Part shown: positions 52,862-62,154 of the stretch, piece by piece
Layout: each line of letters starts with the position of its first letter
How positions within the stretch are numbered: the first letter of the stretch is position 1
Assembly (NCBI GenBank): GCA_011620645.1
Contig: WOYS01000110.1
Span: 29,774 to 93,773, forward strand
Source: Mycobacterium sp.
GTDB taxonomy: Bacteria; Actinomycetota; Actinomycetes; Mycobacteriales; Mycobacteriaceae
Length of the DNA stretch: 64,000 nt
Direction of reading: 5' to 3'
Position numbers and translations under genes: made by a program
The notes under the pieces: model-generated
The model's database searches: none
What the model was told of the DNA's origin: nothing
The model's input: only the letters and a program-made list of their open reading frames with translations

Positions 52862-53227
52862 ATGAGCACCTCCGAAATCGCCACCGTCCTTGCCTGGCAC
52901 GACGCACTGAACGCCGGCGACAACGACACCCTGCTATCCCTGTGCAGCGACGATGTCGAGGTCGGCGACTCCGAGGGCGCTTTCCAGGGACGCCAGGCCC
53001 TGCTGGATTGGGTGCAGAACTCGGGCCGCGGTGTCGTGGAGGTCGGCAGGCTCTACGTGCACGGCGGCGTGGTCGTCGCCGAGCAGACCGCGACGGGCGC
53101 CGATGGTGTCGCCGACGCCTCGGCGTTCCGGGTGGTCCACGACCACGTCACCTCGGTGTTCCGGCACGAGACGCTCGAGGCAGCGCTGGCCGCGACCGGG
53201 CTCACCGAACGGGACCTCGACGCATAG
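52862..53227 (+). CDS. SnoaL/NTF2-like protein
   Basis: The 121-residue protein reads MSTSEIATVLAWHDALNAGD NDTLLSLCSDDVEVGDSEGA, GRQALLDWVQNSGRGVVEVG RLYVHGGVVVAEQTATG and ends ALAATGLTERDLDA. This is the cone-shaped NTF2/SnoaL fold used by isomerases, cyclases and many unknown proteins. No specific catalytic residues are identifiable. It sits directly against rmlA (the stop at 53227 touches the start at 53228), so it may be cotranscribed with it. Confidence 0.78.
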   Translation: MSTSEIATVLAWHDALNAGDNDTLLSLCSDDVEVGDSEGAFQGRQALLDWVQNSGRGVVEVGRLYVHGGVVVAEQTATGADGVADASAFRVVHDHVTSVFRHETLEAALAATGLTERDLDA

Positions 53228-54091
53228 ATGCGTGGCATCATCCTGGCCGGGGGATCTGGCACCCGGCTCTACCCGATCACCCGGGGTATCAGTAAGCAGC
53301 TGCTGCCGGTCTACGACAAGCCGCTGATCTACTACCCACTGTGCACGTTGATGATGGCGGGCATCCGCGATATCCAGATCATCACCACCGCACACGATGC
53401 GCCCGCGTTCCACCGGCTGCTCGGCGACGGTTCCTGTCTGGGCATCGACCTGACCTACGCGGTGCAGGAGGAACCCGACGGTCTGGCGCAGGCCTTCGTC
53501 ATCGGCGCCGACCATATCGGCGACGATTCGGTTGCTTTGGTGCTGGGGGACAACATCTTCTATGGCCCGGGTCTGGGCACCGGTCTGCGCCGGTTCCAAA
53601 ACATCAGTGGCGGAGCGATTTTCGCCTACTGGGTGGCGCAGCCCGGCGCCTACGGAGTGGTCGAGTTCGACGCCGACGGCAAGGCGCTGTCGTTGGCGGA
53701 GAAGCCCGCCACGCCGAAATCGCACTATGCGGTGCCCGGGCTGTACTTCTACGACAACGATGTGGTGCAGATCGCCCGCTCGCTGCAGAAGTCGGCCCGC
53801 GGCGAGTACGAGATCACCGAGATCAACCAGACCTACCTGCAGCAAGGCAAGCTTTCGGTGGAGGTGCTGGCCCGCGGTACCGCATGGCTGGACACCGGAA
53901 CCTTCGATTCTCTGCTGGACGCAAGCGATTTCGTGCGCACCATCGAACAACGCCAGGGCCTGAAGATCAGCGCTCCCGAAGAGGTGGCGTGGCGGCTGGG
54001 CTTCATCGATGACGATCAGCTCGCCGAGCTGGCGCAGGGGCTGCTCAAGTCGGGTTACGGTGCGTATCTGTTGGAGTTGCTGCAGAGGTAG
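53228..54091 (+). CDS. rmlA: Glucose-1-phosphate thymidylyltransferase (RmlA)
   Basis: The 287-residue protein begins [20 protein letters not shown], the nucleotidyltransferase G-loop, and has [32 protein letters not shown] and [20 protein letters not shown] with [17 protein letters not shown]. It converts glucose-1-phosphate and dTTP to dTDP-glucose, the first step of dTDP-rhamnose synthesis for the arabinogalactan linker of the mycobacterial wall. It is intact and of standard length. Its last 47 bases overlap the convergent YibE/F-like gene. Confidence 0.95.
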   Translation: MRGIILAGGSGTRLYPITRGISKQLLPVYDKPLIYYPLCTLMMAGIRDIQIITTAHDAPAFHRLLGDGSCLGIDLTYAVQEEPDGLAQAFVIGADHIGDDSVALVLGDNIFYGPGLGTGLRRFQNISGGAIFAYWVAQPGAYGVVEFDADGKALSLAEKPATPKSHYAVPGLYFYDNDVVQIARSLQKSARGEYEITEINQTYLQQGKLSVEVLARGTAWLDTGTFDSLLDASDFVRTIEQRQGLKISAPEEVAWRLGFIDDDQLAELAQGLLKSGYGAYLLELLQR

Positions 54092-55295
54092 GTGTCGACA
54101 GCACCGCCGCGATCGCCGTCGTCAACGGCACAGACAATGCCAGCGCGATCCCGCCGACCGCCGACCGGGCGATCTCGATGGCCACACTCTCGCTGACCAG
54201 CACATCGCCCAGCGAGCGGTTGGCCACGCTGAACAACAACAGCAGCGGCAGCGCACTGCCGGCATACGCGAGCACGAGTGTGTAGACGGTACTGGCGATA
54301 TGGTCGCGGCCCACCCGCATCGCACCGAAGAAGACCGCACGCCGTGAACTGCTGTGTTCGGCCAGTTCGAAAGCTGTGGACGCCTGCGTCACCGTCACGT
54401 CGTTGAGCACGCCGAGCGAGCCGATGATGAACCCGGCCAGCAGCAGACCGGTGATCGAGACACCGCCCAGGTAGGTCGCAACGGCGTTGTTCTCCTCCTC
54501 GGACAGTCCGGTGAGGTGCGTCAGTTCAATTGCTCCCCAGGATAATACGGCGGCCAAGATCAGCGAAGTCAGCGTCCCGAGCAGGGCGGCGCTGGTGCGC
54601 AGGCTCACGCCGTGCGCCAGGTAGAGCACCGCGTACAGAATCATCGACGAGGCGACCACCGCGACCGGGATGGCATCGGCTCCGTCGCGCAGGGCGGGCA
54701 GCATGAACACCACCAGCACACCGAATGCGACGACGATGCCGATCAGTGCGCGCAGACCACGCCAGCCGGCGATGGCGACGACCACCACCGCGAACGCCGC
54801 GGCCAGCGCGGTCAGCGGCCATGACCGTTCGTAGTCGTAGAACGAGTAGGCGGTCGTCCCATTGGGATCGACGGCGCGGGTGATGCGCAGATCGTCACCG
54901 ACGGCGAGCTGGGGCTGACCGGGCCCGCCACTGAACTCCAGCACGGTGTACGCGCCGGCGTTGGGCCCGGAGTCGATGGCGATGAACGACTGGGTGCAGT
55001 GCGTATCCGTGCCCGTCGTCGGGGCCGGCGGGGCCGTGAGCACCACCCCTACCGACGGGCCACCGCACGGTGCGGCGCTGACGGACTGCACGTGCCCGGC
55101 CTCGGTCCTGACCCCACCGCCTGCGGAGTTTTGGAAAGGCAGTGGGATGTCGACCTTCTGCTGGCTGGGCCATAGCCACGCGGCGCCGGCCAGGGTGGCC
55201 ACGCCGATGGCGATCAGCAGCCCGACCACAAGTTTGGCCGCCAACGGTCCCAGTGGTGCCGGGCCGCTCAGTGAATGGGAATGCGAGTGCGCCAC
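54045..55295 (-). CDS. YibE/F-family membrane protein
   Basis: The 416-residue protein starts [20 protein letters not shown]. It has one N-terminal transmembrane helix, an extracytoplasmic domain of about 110 residues ([40 protein letters not shown]) and then seven to eight helices with [20 protein letters not shown], the typical YibE/F core, [20 protein letters not shown] and [20 protein letters not shown]. The function of YibE/F proteins is not known; transport has been suggested. It is convergent with rmlA, overlapping it by 47 bases, and 39 bases downstream of the aminotransferase gene. Confidence 0.85.
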   Translation of the reverse strand: MAHSHSHSLSGPAPLGPLAAKLVVGLLIAIGVATLAGAAWLWPSQQKVDIPLPFQNSAGGGVRTEAGHVQSVSAAPCGGPSVGVVLTAPPAPTTGTDTHCTQSFIAIDSGPNAGAYTVLEFSGGPGQPQLAVGDDLRITRAVDPNGTTAYSFYDYERSWPLTALAAAFAVVVVAIAGWRGLRALIGIVVAFGVLVVFMLPALRDGADAIPVAVVASSMILYAVLYLAHGVSLRTSAALLGTLTSLILAAVLSWGAIELTHLTGLSEEENNAVATYLGGVSITGLLLAGFIIGSLGVLNDVTVTQASTAFELAEHSSSRRAVFFGAMRVGRDHIASTVYTLVLAYAGSALPLLLLFSVANRSLGDVLVSESVAIEIARSAVGGIALALSVPLTTAIAAVLSTPTSAATPTDTHRNPT

Positions 55296-55334
55296 CGCAC
55301 CAGCGTAGGCGGCGACCCGAGGCGCGCGGACCGG

Positions 55335-56606
55335 CTACTGCCGGTAGCTCACCAGGAAGTTGCCGAGGCGTTCGATGGCGTTGGCCAGATCCCGTGACCA
55401 CGGTAGCGTCACGATGCGCAGGTGATCCGGTGTGGGCCAGTTGAATCCGGTGCCCTGGGTGACCAGGATCTTTTCCTGCAGCAGCAGATCGAGCACCAAC
55501 TGCTCGTCATCGTGGATGTCGTAGACCTCCGGGTCGAGCCGCGGGAAGGCGTACAGCGCGCCTTCGGGCTTGACGCACGAGACGCCGGGGATCTCGTTGA
55601 GCTTCGTCCAGGCGGTATCGCGTTGCTCGAGGAGGCGTCCGCCCGGCAGCACTAGATCGTCGATGCTCTGATGTCCACCGAGTGCCACCTGAATGGCATG
55701 CTGGGCAGGCACATTCGGGCACAACCGCATATTGGCGAGCAGATTGATGCCCTCGATGAAGCTGCTTGCATGCTCCTTTGGGCCGGTGATCACCAGCCAG
55801 CCCGAACGGTAGCCCGCGACGCGGTACGCCTTGGACAGCCCGTTGAACGTCAACGTGAGCAGATCAGGGGCCAGCGTTGCGAGGCTGATGTGCTTGGCAT
55901 CGTCATAGAGAATCTTGTCGTAGATCTCGTCGGCGAGCAGCAGCAGTTGATGCTTACGCGCGAGTTCGACCATCTGCTCGAGGATCTCGCGGCTGTACAC
56001 CGCGCCGGTCGGATTGTTCGGGTTGATCACCACCAGCGCCTTGGTGCGGTCGGTGATCTTGGACTCCAGATCGGCGATATCGGGATTCCAGCCCTGGGTC
56101 TCATCGCACATGTAGTGCACCGGGGTGCCGCCGGCCAGTGCCGTGGACGCCGTCCACAACGGGTAGTCCGGCGCCGGGATCAGCACCTGGTCACCGTTGT
56201 CGAGCAGTGCTTGCAGAGTCATGGTGATGAGCTCGGAGACGCCGTTGCCCAGGAAGACGTCATCGACGTCGAACTTGGGGAACCCCTCGACGAGCTCATA
56301 GCGGGTGAATACGGCGCGACGGGCCGGAATGATGCCCTTGGAGTCGGAGTATCCCTGCGCGTGCGGCAGCGCACCGATGATGTCGCGCATGATCACATCG
56401 GGGGCCTCGAAGCCGAACGGCGCCGGGTTCCCGATGTTCAGCTTGAGAATGCGGTGGCCCTCGGCCTCCAGGCGCGAGGCGTGCTCGTGTATGGGGCCGC
56501 GGATCTCGTAGAGCACGTCCTGCAGCTTGGTGGACTGTGCGAACGTCCGCGGCCGAGGCTGGTGGCCGGATTGCCACGTCTTGTCGGGCAGCTGATGGGT
56601 ACTCAC
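55335..56606 (-). CDS. aspC: PLP-dependent aminotransferase (AspC/AlaA type, Rv0337c-like)
   Basis: The 423-residue protein starts at GTG 56606 (MSTHQLPDKTWQSGHQPRPR). It is a fold-type I aminotransferase: LKLNIGNPAPFGFEAPDVIM, NGVSELITMTLQALLDNGDQ (PLP phosphate site), NNPTGAVYSREILEQMVELA, DEIYDKILYDD, and the Schiff-base Lys in LTFNGLSKAYRVAGYRSGW. The C-terminal PDHLRIVTLPWSRDL holds the substrate-carboxylate Arg. Family members transaminate Asp, Glu or Ala; the Rv0337c subgroup acts with alanine or aspartate. It lies downstream of etfD in the same orientation, as in M. tuberculosis. Confidence 0.9.
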   Translation of the reverse strand: MSTHQLPDKTWQSGHQPRPRTFAQSTKLQDVLYEIRGPIHEHASRLEAEGHRILKLNIGNPAPFGFEAPDVIMRDIIGALPHAQGYSDSKGIIPARRAVFTRYELVEGFPKFDVDDVFLGNGVSELITMTLQALLDNGDQVLIPAPDYPLWTASTALAGGTPVHYMCDETQGWNPDIADLESKITDRTKALVVINPNNPTGAVYSREILEQMVELARKHQLLLLADEIYDKILYDDAKHISLATLAPDLLTLTFNGLSKAYRVAGYRSGWLVITGPKEHASSFIEGINLLANMRLCPNVPAQHAIQVALGGHQSIDDLVLPGGRLLEQRDTAWTKLNEIPGVSCVKPEGALYAFPRLDPEVYDIHDDEQLVLDLLLQEKILVTQGTGFNWPTPDHLRIVTLPWSRDLANAIERLGNFLVSYRQ

Positions 56607-56639
56607 GGGATCCAGTGTCCCACGGGCTCGCAAACCGAT

Positions 56640-56654
56640 TTACTGGCGAAGTAA
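56640..56654. promoter_or_regulatory. Inverted repeat in the etfD-aspC spacer
   Basis: TTACT-GGCGA-AGTAA forms a 5-bp-arm inverted repeat 34 bases upstream of the aminotransferase start. Its TTACT/AGTAA arms resemble half-sites of the double palindrome before etfD (GTTACTG...GGTAAC), which may indicate shared control, though the match is short. Confidence 0.35.
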
Positions 56655-56688
56655 CGATGTGACGGCTGGGTTTAGATGCCGAGACCCT

Positions 56689-59568
56689 TCACGGTGCTTC
56701 GTCGACGGCTTCCGCGGGTGTGGCCGGAGCAGCGGCCTTGGGGGCCGCCTTCTTCGCGCCCGGCCGGCGTGCACCGGCCGCGATACCGAGGCCCTTGACC
56801 TCGGGTTCGGGCTTCGCGGGAGCGGCCTCGGCGGGAGCTTCAGCGGGCGCTGCCGCAGCAGCCGGAGCGGCCTTCTTGGCGCCCGGCCGGCGTGCACCCG
56901 AGGCGATGCCAAGGCCCTTGACCTCGGGTTCGGACTTCGCGGGAGCGGCCTCGGCGGGCGCTGCGGCAGCGGACGTTGCCGCAGCAGCCGGAGCGGCCGG
57001 AGCGGCCTTCTTGGCACCCGGACGCTTTGCGCCACCGGCCATTCCGAGTCCCTTGACCGGAGCGGCGGCTGCAGGTGCGGCTGCTGCCGCAGGCGCTTCA
57101 GCCTTCGCCGCAGGTGCGGCAGCCGCCTTCTTGGCGCCGGGGCGCTTGGCTGTGCCGGCCATGCCGAGACCGGTGACCGGTGCCGCCGGTGCTGCCGGTG
57201 CCGCTGCCGGAGCAGCGGCCTCGACCGTTGCCTCTTCGACCTCTTCCTCGACGGGCGCGGCTGCTTCCGCCTCGGCCTCCCGTGCCGCACGTTCCTCGGC
57301 GCGGGCCGCGGATGCCGCTGCGGCAGTGCCCTTTTCGGGCAGCGTGTAGAGGCTGGTCTCCAGCGAGTTCAGCAGCAGCTGTGCGACGTCGAGCACCTCG
57401 ACCTTCTCGATGTCGCGGGTGGCGGCGACATCGTCGACACCATCGGTGATCATCACGCGGCAGAATGGGCAGCCGGTCGCGATCGCCGAGGCGCCGGTAT
57501 CGATGGCCTCCTCGGTCCGCTCGGTGTTGACGCGCTTACCGATGTGCTCTTCCATCCACATCCGGGCACCACCGGCGCCACAGCACAGGCCGCGGTCGGC
57601 GTGGCGGGGCATCTCGGTGAGCTTTGCGCCGGCGGCGCCGACCAGCTCACGCGGTGCCTCGTACTCCTTGTTGTGCCGGCCGAGGAAGCATGGGTCGTGG
57701 TAGGTGACTTCCTGGTCGACCGCGGTGACCGGGATGAGCCGCTTGTCGCGGACCAGCCGGTTGAGCAGCTGGGTGTGGTGCACGACGGTGTAGTCGGACC
57801 CCAGTTGCGGGTACTCGCGGTTGATCGTGTTGTAGCAGTGTGGGCAGGTCACCACGACCTTGCGGTTGGACGTCTCGACGCCTTCGAACAGTTCGTTGAT
57901 GGTCTCGACGTTCTGCGCAGCCAACTGCTGGAACAGGAACTCGTTACCGGCACGCCGGGCCGAGTCGCCGGTGCAGGTTTCGCCGGTGCCCAGCACCAGG
58001 AACTTCACCCCGGCGGTGGACAGCAGTTCGGCGACGGCCTTGGTGGTCTTCTTGGCTCTGTCCTCGTAGGCCCCGGCGCAGCCGACCCAGAACAGGTACT
58101 CGAAGCCTTCGAACGAATCCACATCCTGGCCGTAGACGGGGACGTCGAACTCGACCTCGTCGATCCAGTTGGTGCGGTCCTTGGCGTTCTGGCCCCAGGG
58201 GTTGCCCTTGTTCTCCAGGTTCTTGAATAGCACGCCGAGCTCTCCGGGGAACTCGGATTCGACCATGACCTGATAGCGGCGCATGTCGACGATGTGGTCG
58301 ATGTGCTCGATGTCGACCGGGCACTGCTCGACGCAGGCACCGCAGTTGGTGCACGACCACAGCACGTCGGGGTCGATGACGCCGCCCTGCTCGAGGGTGC
58401 CGACGAGCGGACGCAGTGCCTGTTCGGGGCCGGAGCCCGTGATGCGCTCGTAACCGGACTCCGGCACGTGATGATGCTCACCGCCGTGGTTGTGGTCGAT
58501 CGCGGCGAAATCGACCGAGCCCTCTTCGGGGATCTCCCTGCCCCCGATCAGGTAGGGAGCCTTCGCGAACATGTGATCGCGCAGGTTCATGATCACGAGC
58601 TTGGGGGACAGCGGCTTACCGGTGTTCCAGGCCGGGCACTGCGACTGGCAGCGGCCGCACTCGGTGCAGGTGGTGAAGTCGAGGTAGCCCTTCCAGCTGA
58701 AATCCTCGATCTTGCCGCGGCCGAACACGGCGTCCTCGGCGGGATCGTCGAAGTCGATCTGCTCGCCCTTGTGCTCCATCGGCAGCAGCGGGCCCAGGCC
58801 GTCAGGCAGGCGCTTGAAGGTGACGTTGATGGGGGCCAAACCGATGTGCAGGTGCTTGGAGTGCAGCACGATCAGCAGGAACACCAGCATGACGCCGATG
58901 TGACCCATCAGGGCGAGGGTCTCGATCCACATGTTCGCGGTCGCGCCGAGCGGGCTCAGCAGCGACGCCATCCCGTCGGAGAGGAATGCACCGGACTGGT
59001 AGGGGAACTCCTCGCCGAGCACGTTGACCGCGGCGCCGCGGAACGGCAAGTAGGTGGCGATGACCAGGAAGATCATGAAAAGGATCTCCCACGCGCCGCC
59101 GGTGTGCGAGCCGTAGAAGCGGGATTCGCGGCCGATCTTCTTGGGCTCGCGGGTCACCCGGATGATCGCGAACGTCGCGATGCCGAGCAGCACCATGAGG
59201 GCGAAGAAGTCCTGCAGGAAGCCGAGCACGGGCCAGCGTCCGATGAACGGGATGTGGAACTCGGGATCGAAGAGCACACCGAAGGCCTCGAGGTACACCG
59301 AGCCGAGGACGAAGAAGCCCCACATGGTGAAGAAGTGCGCGACACCGGGGATCGACCATTTCAGGAGCTTCGACTGAGCGAAGACTTCCTTGTTCTGGTT
59401 CAGGAAGCGCGTGACCAGATGGTCTTTGCGGCCGCGTTCGTCGCCTACCTTCTGGCCCGAGCTGATCAGCTTCGTCAGCCACAGCACGCGCTTGGCGGCG
59501 AACACCAACACGACGGCGGTCATCAGCATTGCGAGGACCAACCTGCTCACTTCGAGCGTGTGCTGCAC
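56689..59568 (-). CDS. etfD: Membrane Fe-S electron-transfer flavoprotein dehydrogenase EtfD-like, C-terminal repeat truncated by a single-base shift
   Basis: The 959-residue protein has an N-terminal membrane domain with about five to six helices, two 4Fe-4S motifs (CTECGRCQSQCPAWNTGKP and CTNCGACVEQCPVDIEH) and CCG-type cysteine modules (CCGAGGARMW and related). It matches Rv0338c/EtfD, which passes electrons from ETF, fed by acyl-CoA dehydrogenases, to the quinone pool. The C-terminus is Ala/Pro/Glu-rich with four copies of the VKGLGIASGARRPGAKK type. One base is missing near 56692: with it the frame would continue VKGLGI and stop at 56672, completing a fifth repeat. As it stands it stops at 56689. 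Confidence 0.88.
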   Translation of the reverse strand: MQHTLEVSRLVLAMLMTAVVLVFAAKRVLWLTKLISSGQKVGDERGRKDHLVTRFLNQNKEVFAQSKLLKWSIPGVAHFFTMWGFFVLGSVYLEAFGVLFDPEFHIPFIGRWPVLGFLQDFFALMVLLGIATFAIIRVTREPKKIGRESRFYGSHTGGAWEILFMIFLVIATYLPFRGAAVNVLGEEFPYQSGAFLSDGMASLLSPLGATANMWIETLALMGHIGVMLVFLLIVLHSKHLHIGLAPINVTFKRLPDGLGPLLPMEHKGEQIDFDDPAEDAVFGRGKIEDFSWKGYLDFTTCTECGRCQSQCPAWNTGKPLSPKLVIMNLRDHMFAKAPYLIGGREIPEEGSVDFAAIDHNHGGEHHHVPESGYERITGSGPEQALRPLVGTLEQGGVIDPDVLWSCTNCGACVEQCPVDIEHIDHIVDMRRYQVMVESEFPGELGVLFKNLENKGNPWGQNAKDRTNWIDEVEFDVPVYGQDVDSFEGFEYLFWVGCAGAYEDRAKKTTKAVAELLSTAGVKFLVLGTGETCTGDSARRAGNEFLFQQLAAQNVETINELFEGVETSNRKVVVTCPHCYNTINREYPQLGSDYTVVHHTQLLNRLVRDKRLIPVTAVDQEVTYHDPCFLGRHNKEYEAPRELVGAAGAKLTEMPRHADRGLCCGAGGARMWMEEHIGKRVNTERTEEAIDTGASAIATGCPFCRVMITDGVDDVAATRDIEKVEVLDVAQLLLNSLETSLYTLPEKGTAAAASAARAEERAAREAEAEAAAPVEEEVEEATVEAAAPAAAPAAPAAPVTGLGMAGTAKRPGAKKAAAAPAAKAEAPAAAAAPAAAAPVKGLGMAGGAKRPGAKKAAPAAPAAAATSAAAAPAEAAPAKSEPEVKGLGIASGARRPGAKKAAPAAAAAPAEAPAEAAPAKPEPEVKGLGIAAGARRPGAKKAAPKAAAPATPAEAVDEAP

Positions 59569-59588
59569 CGCGTGCCTCCCCGAGGTTT

Positions 59589-59631
59589 AAGTTACTGGCC
59601 GGTAACTTGAGTATCGTTACTGACCGGTAAC
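59589..59631. promoter_or_regulatory. Double palindromic operator upstream of etfD
   Basis: AAGTTACTGGCCGGTAACTT (59589-59608, one mismatched pair) is followed by GTTACTGACCGGTAAC (59616-59631). The two GTTACTG-(G/A)-CCGGTAAC cores are 25 bp apart start to start. They lie 21 bases upstream of the etfD start. Such tandem palindromes usually bind a TetR-family regulator of fatty-acid oxidation. The remaining spacer (59632-59731) holds no further recognised element. Confidence 0.7.
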
Positions 59632-59731
59632 CTAGGCTATTTGCCTGCTCATAGTTACATCACCGGTTGTCATACCGCTAGCAAGGCTGACCTAACTCAC
59701 AAGTCGGTCGTTCCGGTCACCGGCAACGGTG

Positions 59732-62149
59732 TCAGGCCGGAGTGCCGATCAGAGCGCGCAGCATCGACAGCATTTCGGAGCGGGACTCAGCTCCGAGCCG
59801 GCGCCGGATGCGCGCCACGTGATGCTCGACGGTCTTTGCCGAGATGAAAAGTTGACTGCCGATATCCCGGTAGGGCATGCCGAGCAGGAGCAGTTCGGCC
59901 ACCTCACGCTCCCGGTCCGACAGCCGCGACGACGGGGTCGCTGCGGGGCGCGCAATGGCCGCCGGCGCTCGCGCCGGGTCGTCGTACGTGTCCGGGGTGT
60001 CCGCGGTATCGGACTTCAGGTCCCGCGCGAGTTGCAGCATCACCCCCGACACCCGGGAATCCGGCGTCTGCAATGCGGCCTGGCTGGCCAGCCGGGTCGC
60101 ATCCCAGGTCAGCCCGAACTGCGCGAGCCCGCGGGCCGCCAGGGTCACATCGTCCACATCGACCTGGTTGGCCAGTACCCGCAACCACGACCGGCCCGCC
60201 CTCGCCAACGCCCGTGCATAGGCGCTGTCGGCCGCGGCGGCAGTGAGCGCCTGACCGTGCGGTGCCACGGCGTCCGGGGAATTGGCCAGAATCCCGGCGT
60301 GCACCCCGGCCCAGTGCAGCGGAACCGACCACAGAGGTGGCCGGCCCAGCGTGTCGAGCAGATGCAGCGCTTCGTGGAGATGCTGTTGAAGCCGGTCCAC
60401 CAGTCGCATCCGTGCGGCCGCGACCCATAGTTCACCCAGCGGCAGCAGGGAGTAGAGGTCCATCGAGTACTCGGCCAACACCTCCATGGCGGCATACCAG
60501 TGCCTCTGCATCGCACCGCTGTCGCCGGCGCGCCGCGCGATCGCAGTGCTCAGCGCACAAGACCACAGGGCATCGCGGCGGTGCAGCTCCACTTCGGCCA
60601 GTGCGGCGACGTCGCCGGCGGCCCGGTTGAGCTGACCGTCGAGCATGCGGGTCCAGCCCAGCAGCAGCCGGTGCCGGTGCGCGCTGAACACCTCACCGTG
60701 CCCCGCGGCGCGCCCGATGATGCTGCTGGCGCGCACCGGGTCGCCGCCGTGCAACGCGGCCAGGGTGACCAACGCGGCGGCGCTGTCCGGCGCCACCCAG
60801 GATGACGAGCCTTCCGCGGTGATCGCCTGGCTCAGTCGACCGATGGCGGTGGGGAACGGACGGTGCAGGGTGTCCAGTAATCCGTCGGCCAGGCTGCGCG
60901 CGGCCCGCGCGGTCGACGTCGGTGGGCCGGTGTCCCCGGCCTCCAGTGCGGCCCGTGCCGTCGCCACGTCACCGGTGGCCAAGGACACCACGGCGGCCGC
61001 GGAGCCGACGAAGGCGTCCGGGTACGGGCCGAGCCAGCGGAAGAGGTCGGCCGCCGCGGCCGCGCCGCCGTCGTGCATGGCCACGCTCGCGGCGATCCGC
61101 ACTGCCGCCGCTCGCTGCGCCGGGTCGGTGGACCCGAGCAACTCGTCGCTCAACCGGGCGGCCGTCGCACAGTCACCGGTCAGCGCCAGCGCATCGCAGA
61201 GTTCGGCGCTCAACCGGGTGGAGCCGGCGTCCGAGGCCGCCCGGTAGAGCCGGGCCGCCCGGGCGGGATCATCGCGGTGCCGGGCCGCCAGCGTGGTCAA
61301 GGCCTCGGCAAGATGCTCGTCGAGCAACCCGTGTTCGGCCATCCGTAGTGCGAGATCGGCTGACAGCGTGGTCATTTCGAGCTGTGAGCGCAGCAGTGAT
61401 ATCTCGGTGTCGTGGTGGCGTGCCGCCCCGTTGATCTCGGCCACCACCTGGTGCAGGGTGTGCTGAAACGTCGGATGCCTGCCTGGTTCCAGCAGTCCGC
61501 TGGCGCGGGCACGGTCGACCAATGCCTGGGCCATATCTGCGTCGACGCGTAGCGCGGCGGCGATATCGTCGGGCCCGAGGCGTGGGTCCAACGAGCAGAC
61601 CAGCAGGGTGTCGAGAACCGGCTGATCCAGGCGACGCAACCGCTCCACGAGTGCGAACCGGGCGGCCTCGGCCGGAGATTCGGCGCCCGAATCTTCCAGC
61701 GCGGCCGCGACCAGAAATGGCAGCCCGGCCGTCGCGGCCAGTACGGCCCGTCCGTGCTCTGGCGCAAGATGGGACAGTTCGGCGGCCGTCCACGCGCCCA
61801 GTGTCACCGCGGGGTTCTCCCGGGTGAGCGCAAGGGTCAGCGACCGCAATGCCCCATGGTGAGCCAGCGGTTCGGTCGCGACGACGACGGTGCGGCCCGG
61901 TTCGGCGGCCCGCTCACACAGCAGCACGAGTTCGTCATCGGGAAGCAGATGGGCATCATCGACGATCAACGCCCCAGGGCTGTCGTCCGCAGGCCGGCTC
62001 AGCACCGGCACGCCGGCCGCGCGCAGAGCGGTGCGCACCGTGCTGAGCATCATCGTCTTTCCGGCACCGATGCCACCGGAGACAAGCACCTTGACCGGCT
62101 CGGTCGGAGCCTGGATCAACGCCGAGATCGCACCGGTGTCCGATCCCAC
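59732..62149 (-). CDS. iniR: IniR-like signal-transduction ATPase with LuxR-type HTH
   Basis: The 805-residue protein has an N-terminal P-loop ATPase domain (VSGGIGAGKTMMLSTV at about residue 25; Walker B-like ALIVDDAHLLPD), a long helical (TPR-like) middle of about 450 residues, and a C-terminal LuxR DNA-binding domain (SDREREVAELLLLGMPYRDI, SAKTVEHHVARIRRRLGA). This is the MalT/LAL layout. By position next to etfD it corresponds to Rv0339c, known as IniR, the regulator that activates the cell-wall-stress operon iniBAC in response to free trehalose. It follows, after five bases, an Hsp70-like gene in the same direction. Confidence 0.82.
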   Translation of the reverse strand: MGSDTGAISALIQAPTEPVKVLVSGGIGAGKTMMLSTVRTALRAAGVPVLSRPADDSPGALIVDDAHLLPDDELVLLCERAAEPGRTVVVATEPLAHHGALRSLTLALTRENPAVTLGAWTAAELSHLAPEHGRAVLAATAGLPFLVAAALEDSGAESPAEAARFALVERLRRLDQPVLDTLLVCSLDPRLGPDDIAAALRVDADMAQALVDRARASGLLEPGRHPTFQHTLHQVVAEINGAARHHDTEISLLRSQLEMTTLSADLALRMAEHGLLDEHLAEALTTLAARHRDDPARAARLYRAASDAGSTRLSAELCDALALTGDCATAARLSDELLGSTDPAQRAAAVRIAASVAMHDGGAAAAADLFRWLGPYPDAFVGSAAAVVSLATGDVATARAALEAGDTGPPTSTARAARSLADGLLDTLHRPFPTAIGRLSQAITAEGSSSWVAPDSAAALVTLAALHGGDPVRASSIIGRAAGHGEVFSAHRHRLLLGWTRMLDGQLNRAAGDVAALAEVELHRRDALWSCALSTAIARRAGDSGAMQRHWYAAMEVLAEYSMDLYSLLPLGELWVAAARMRLVDRLQQHLHEALHLLDTLGRPPLWSVPLHWAGVHAGILANSPDAVAPHGQALTAAAADSAYARALARAGRSWLRVLANQVDVDDVTLAARGLAQFGLTWDATRLASQAALQTPDSRVSGVMLQLARDLKSDTADTPDTYDDPARAPAAIARPAATPSSRLSDREREVAELLLLGMPYRDIGSQLFISAKTVEHHVARIRRRLGAESRSEMLSMLRALIGTPA

Positions 62150-62154
62150 GACGA

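Noticed and set aside
56659-58230. A 523-codon plus-strand frame opposite the etfD 3' half
   Set aside because: It is the antisense shadow of the Ala/Pro-rich repeats and the Fe-S domains; its Gly/Arg/Cys-rich content has no independent support.
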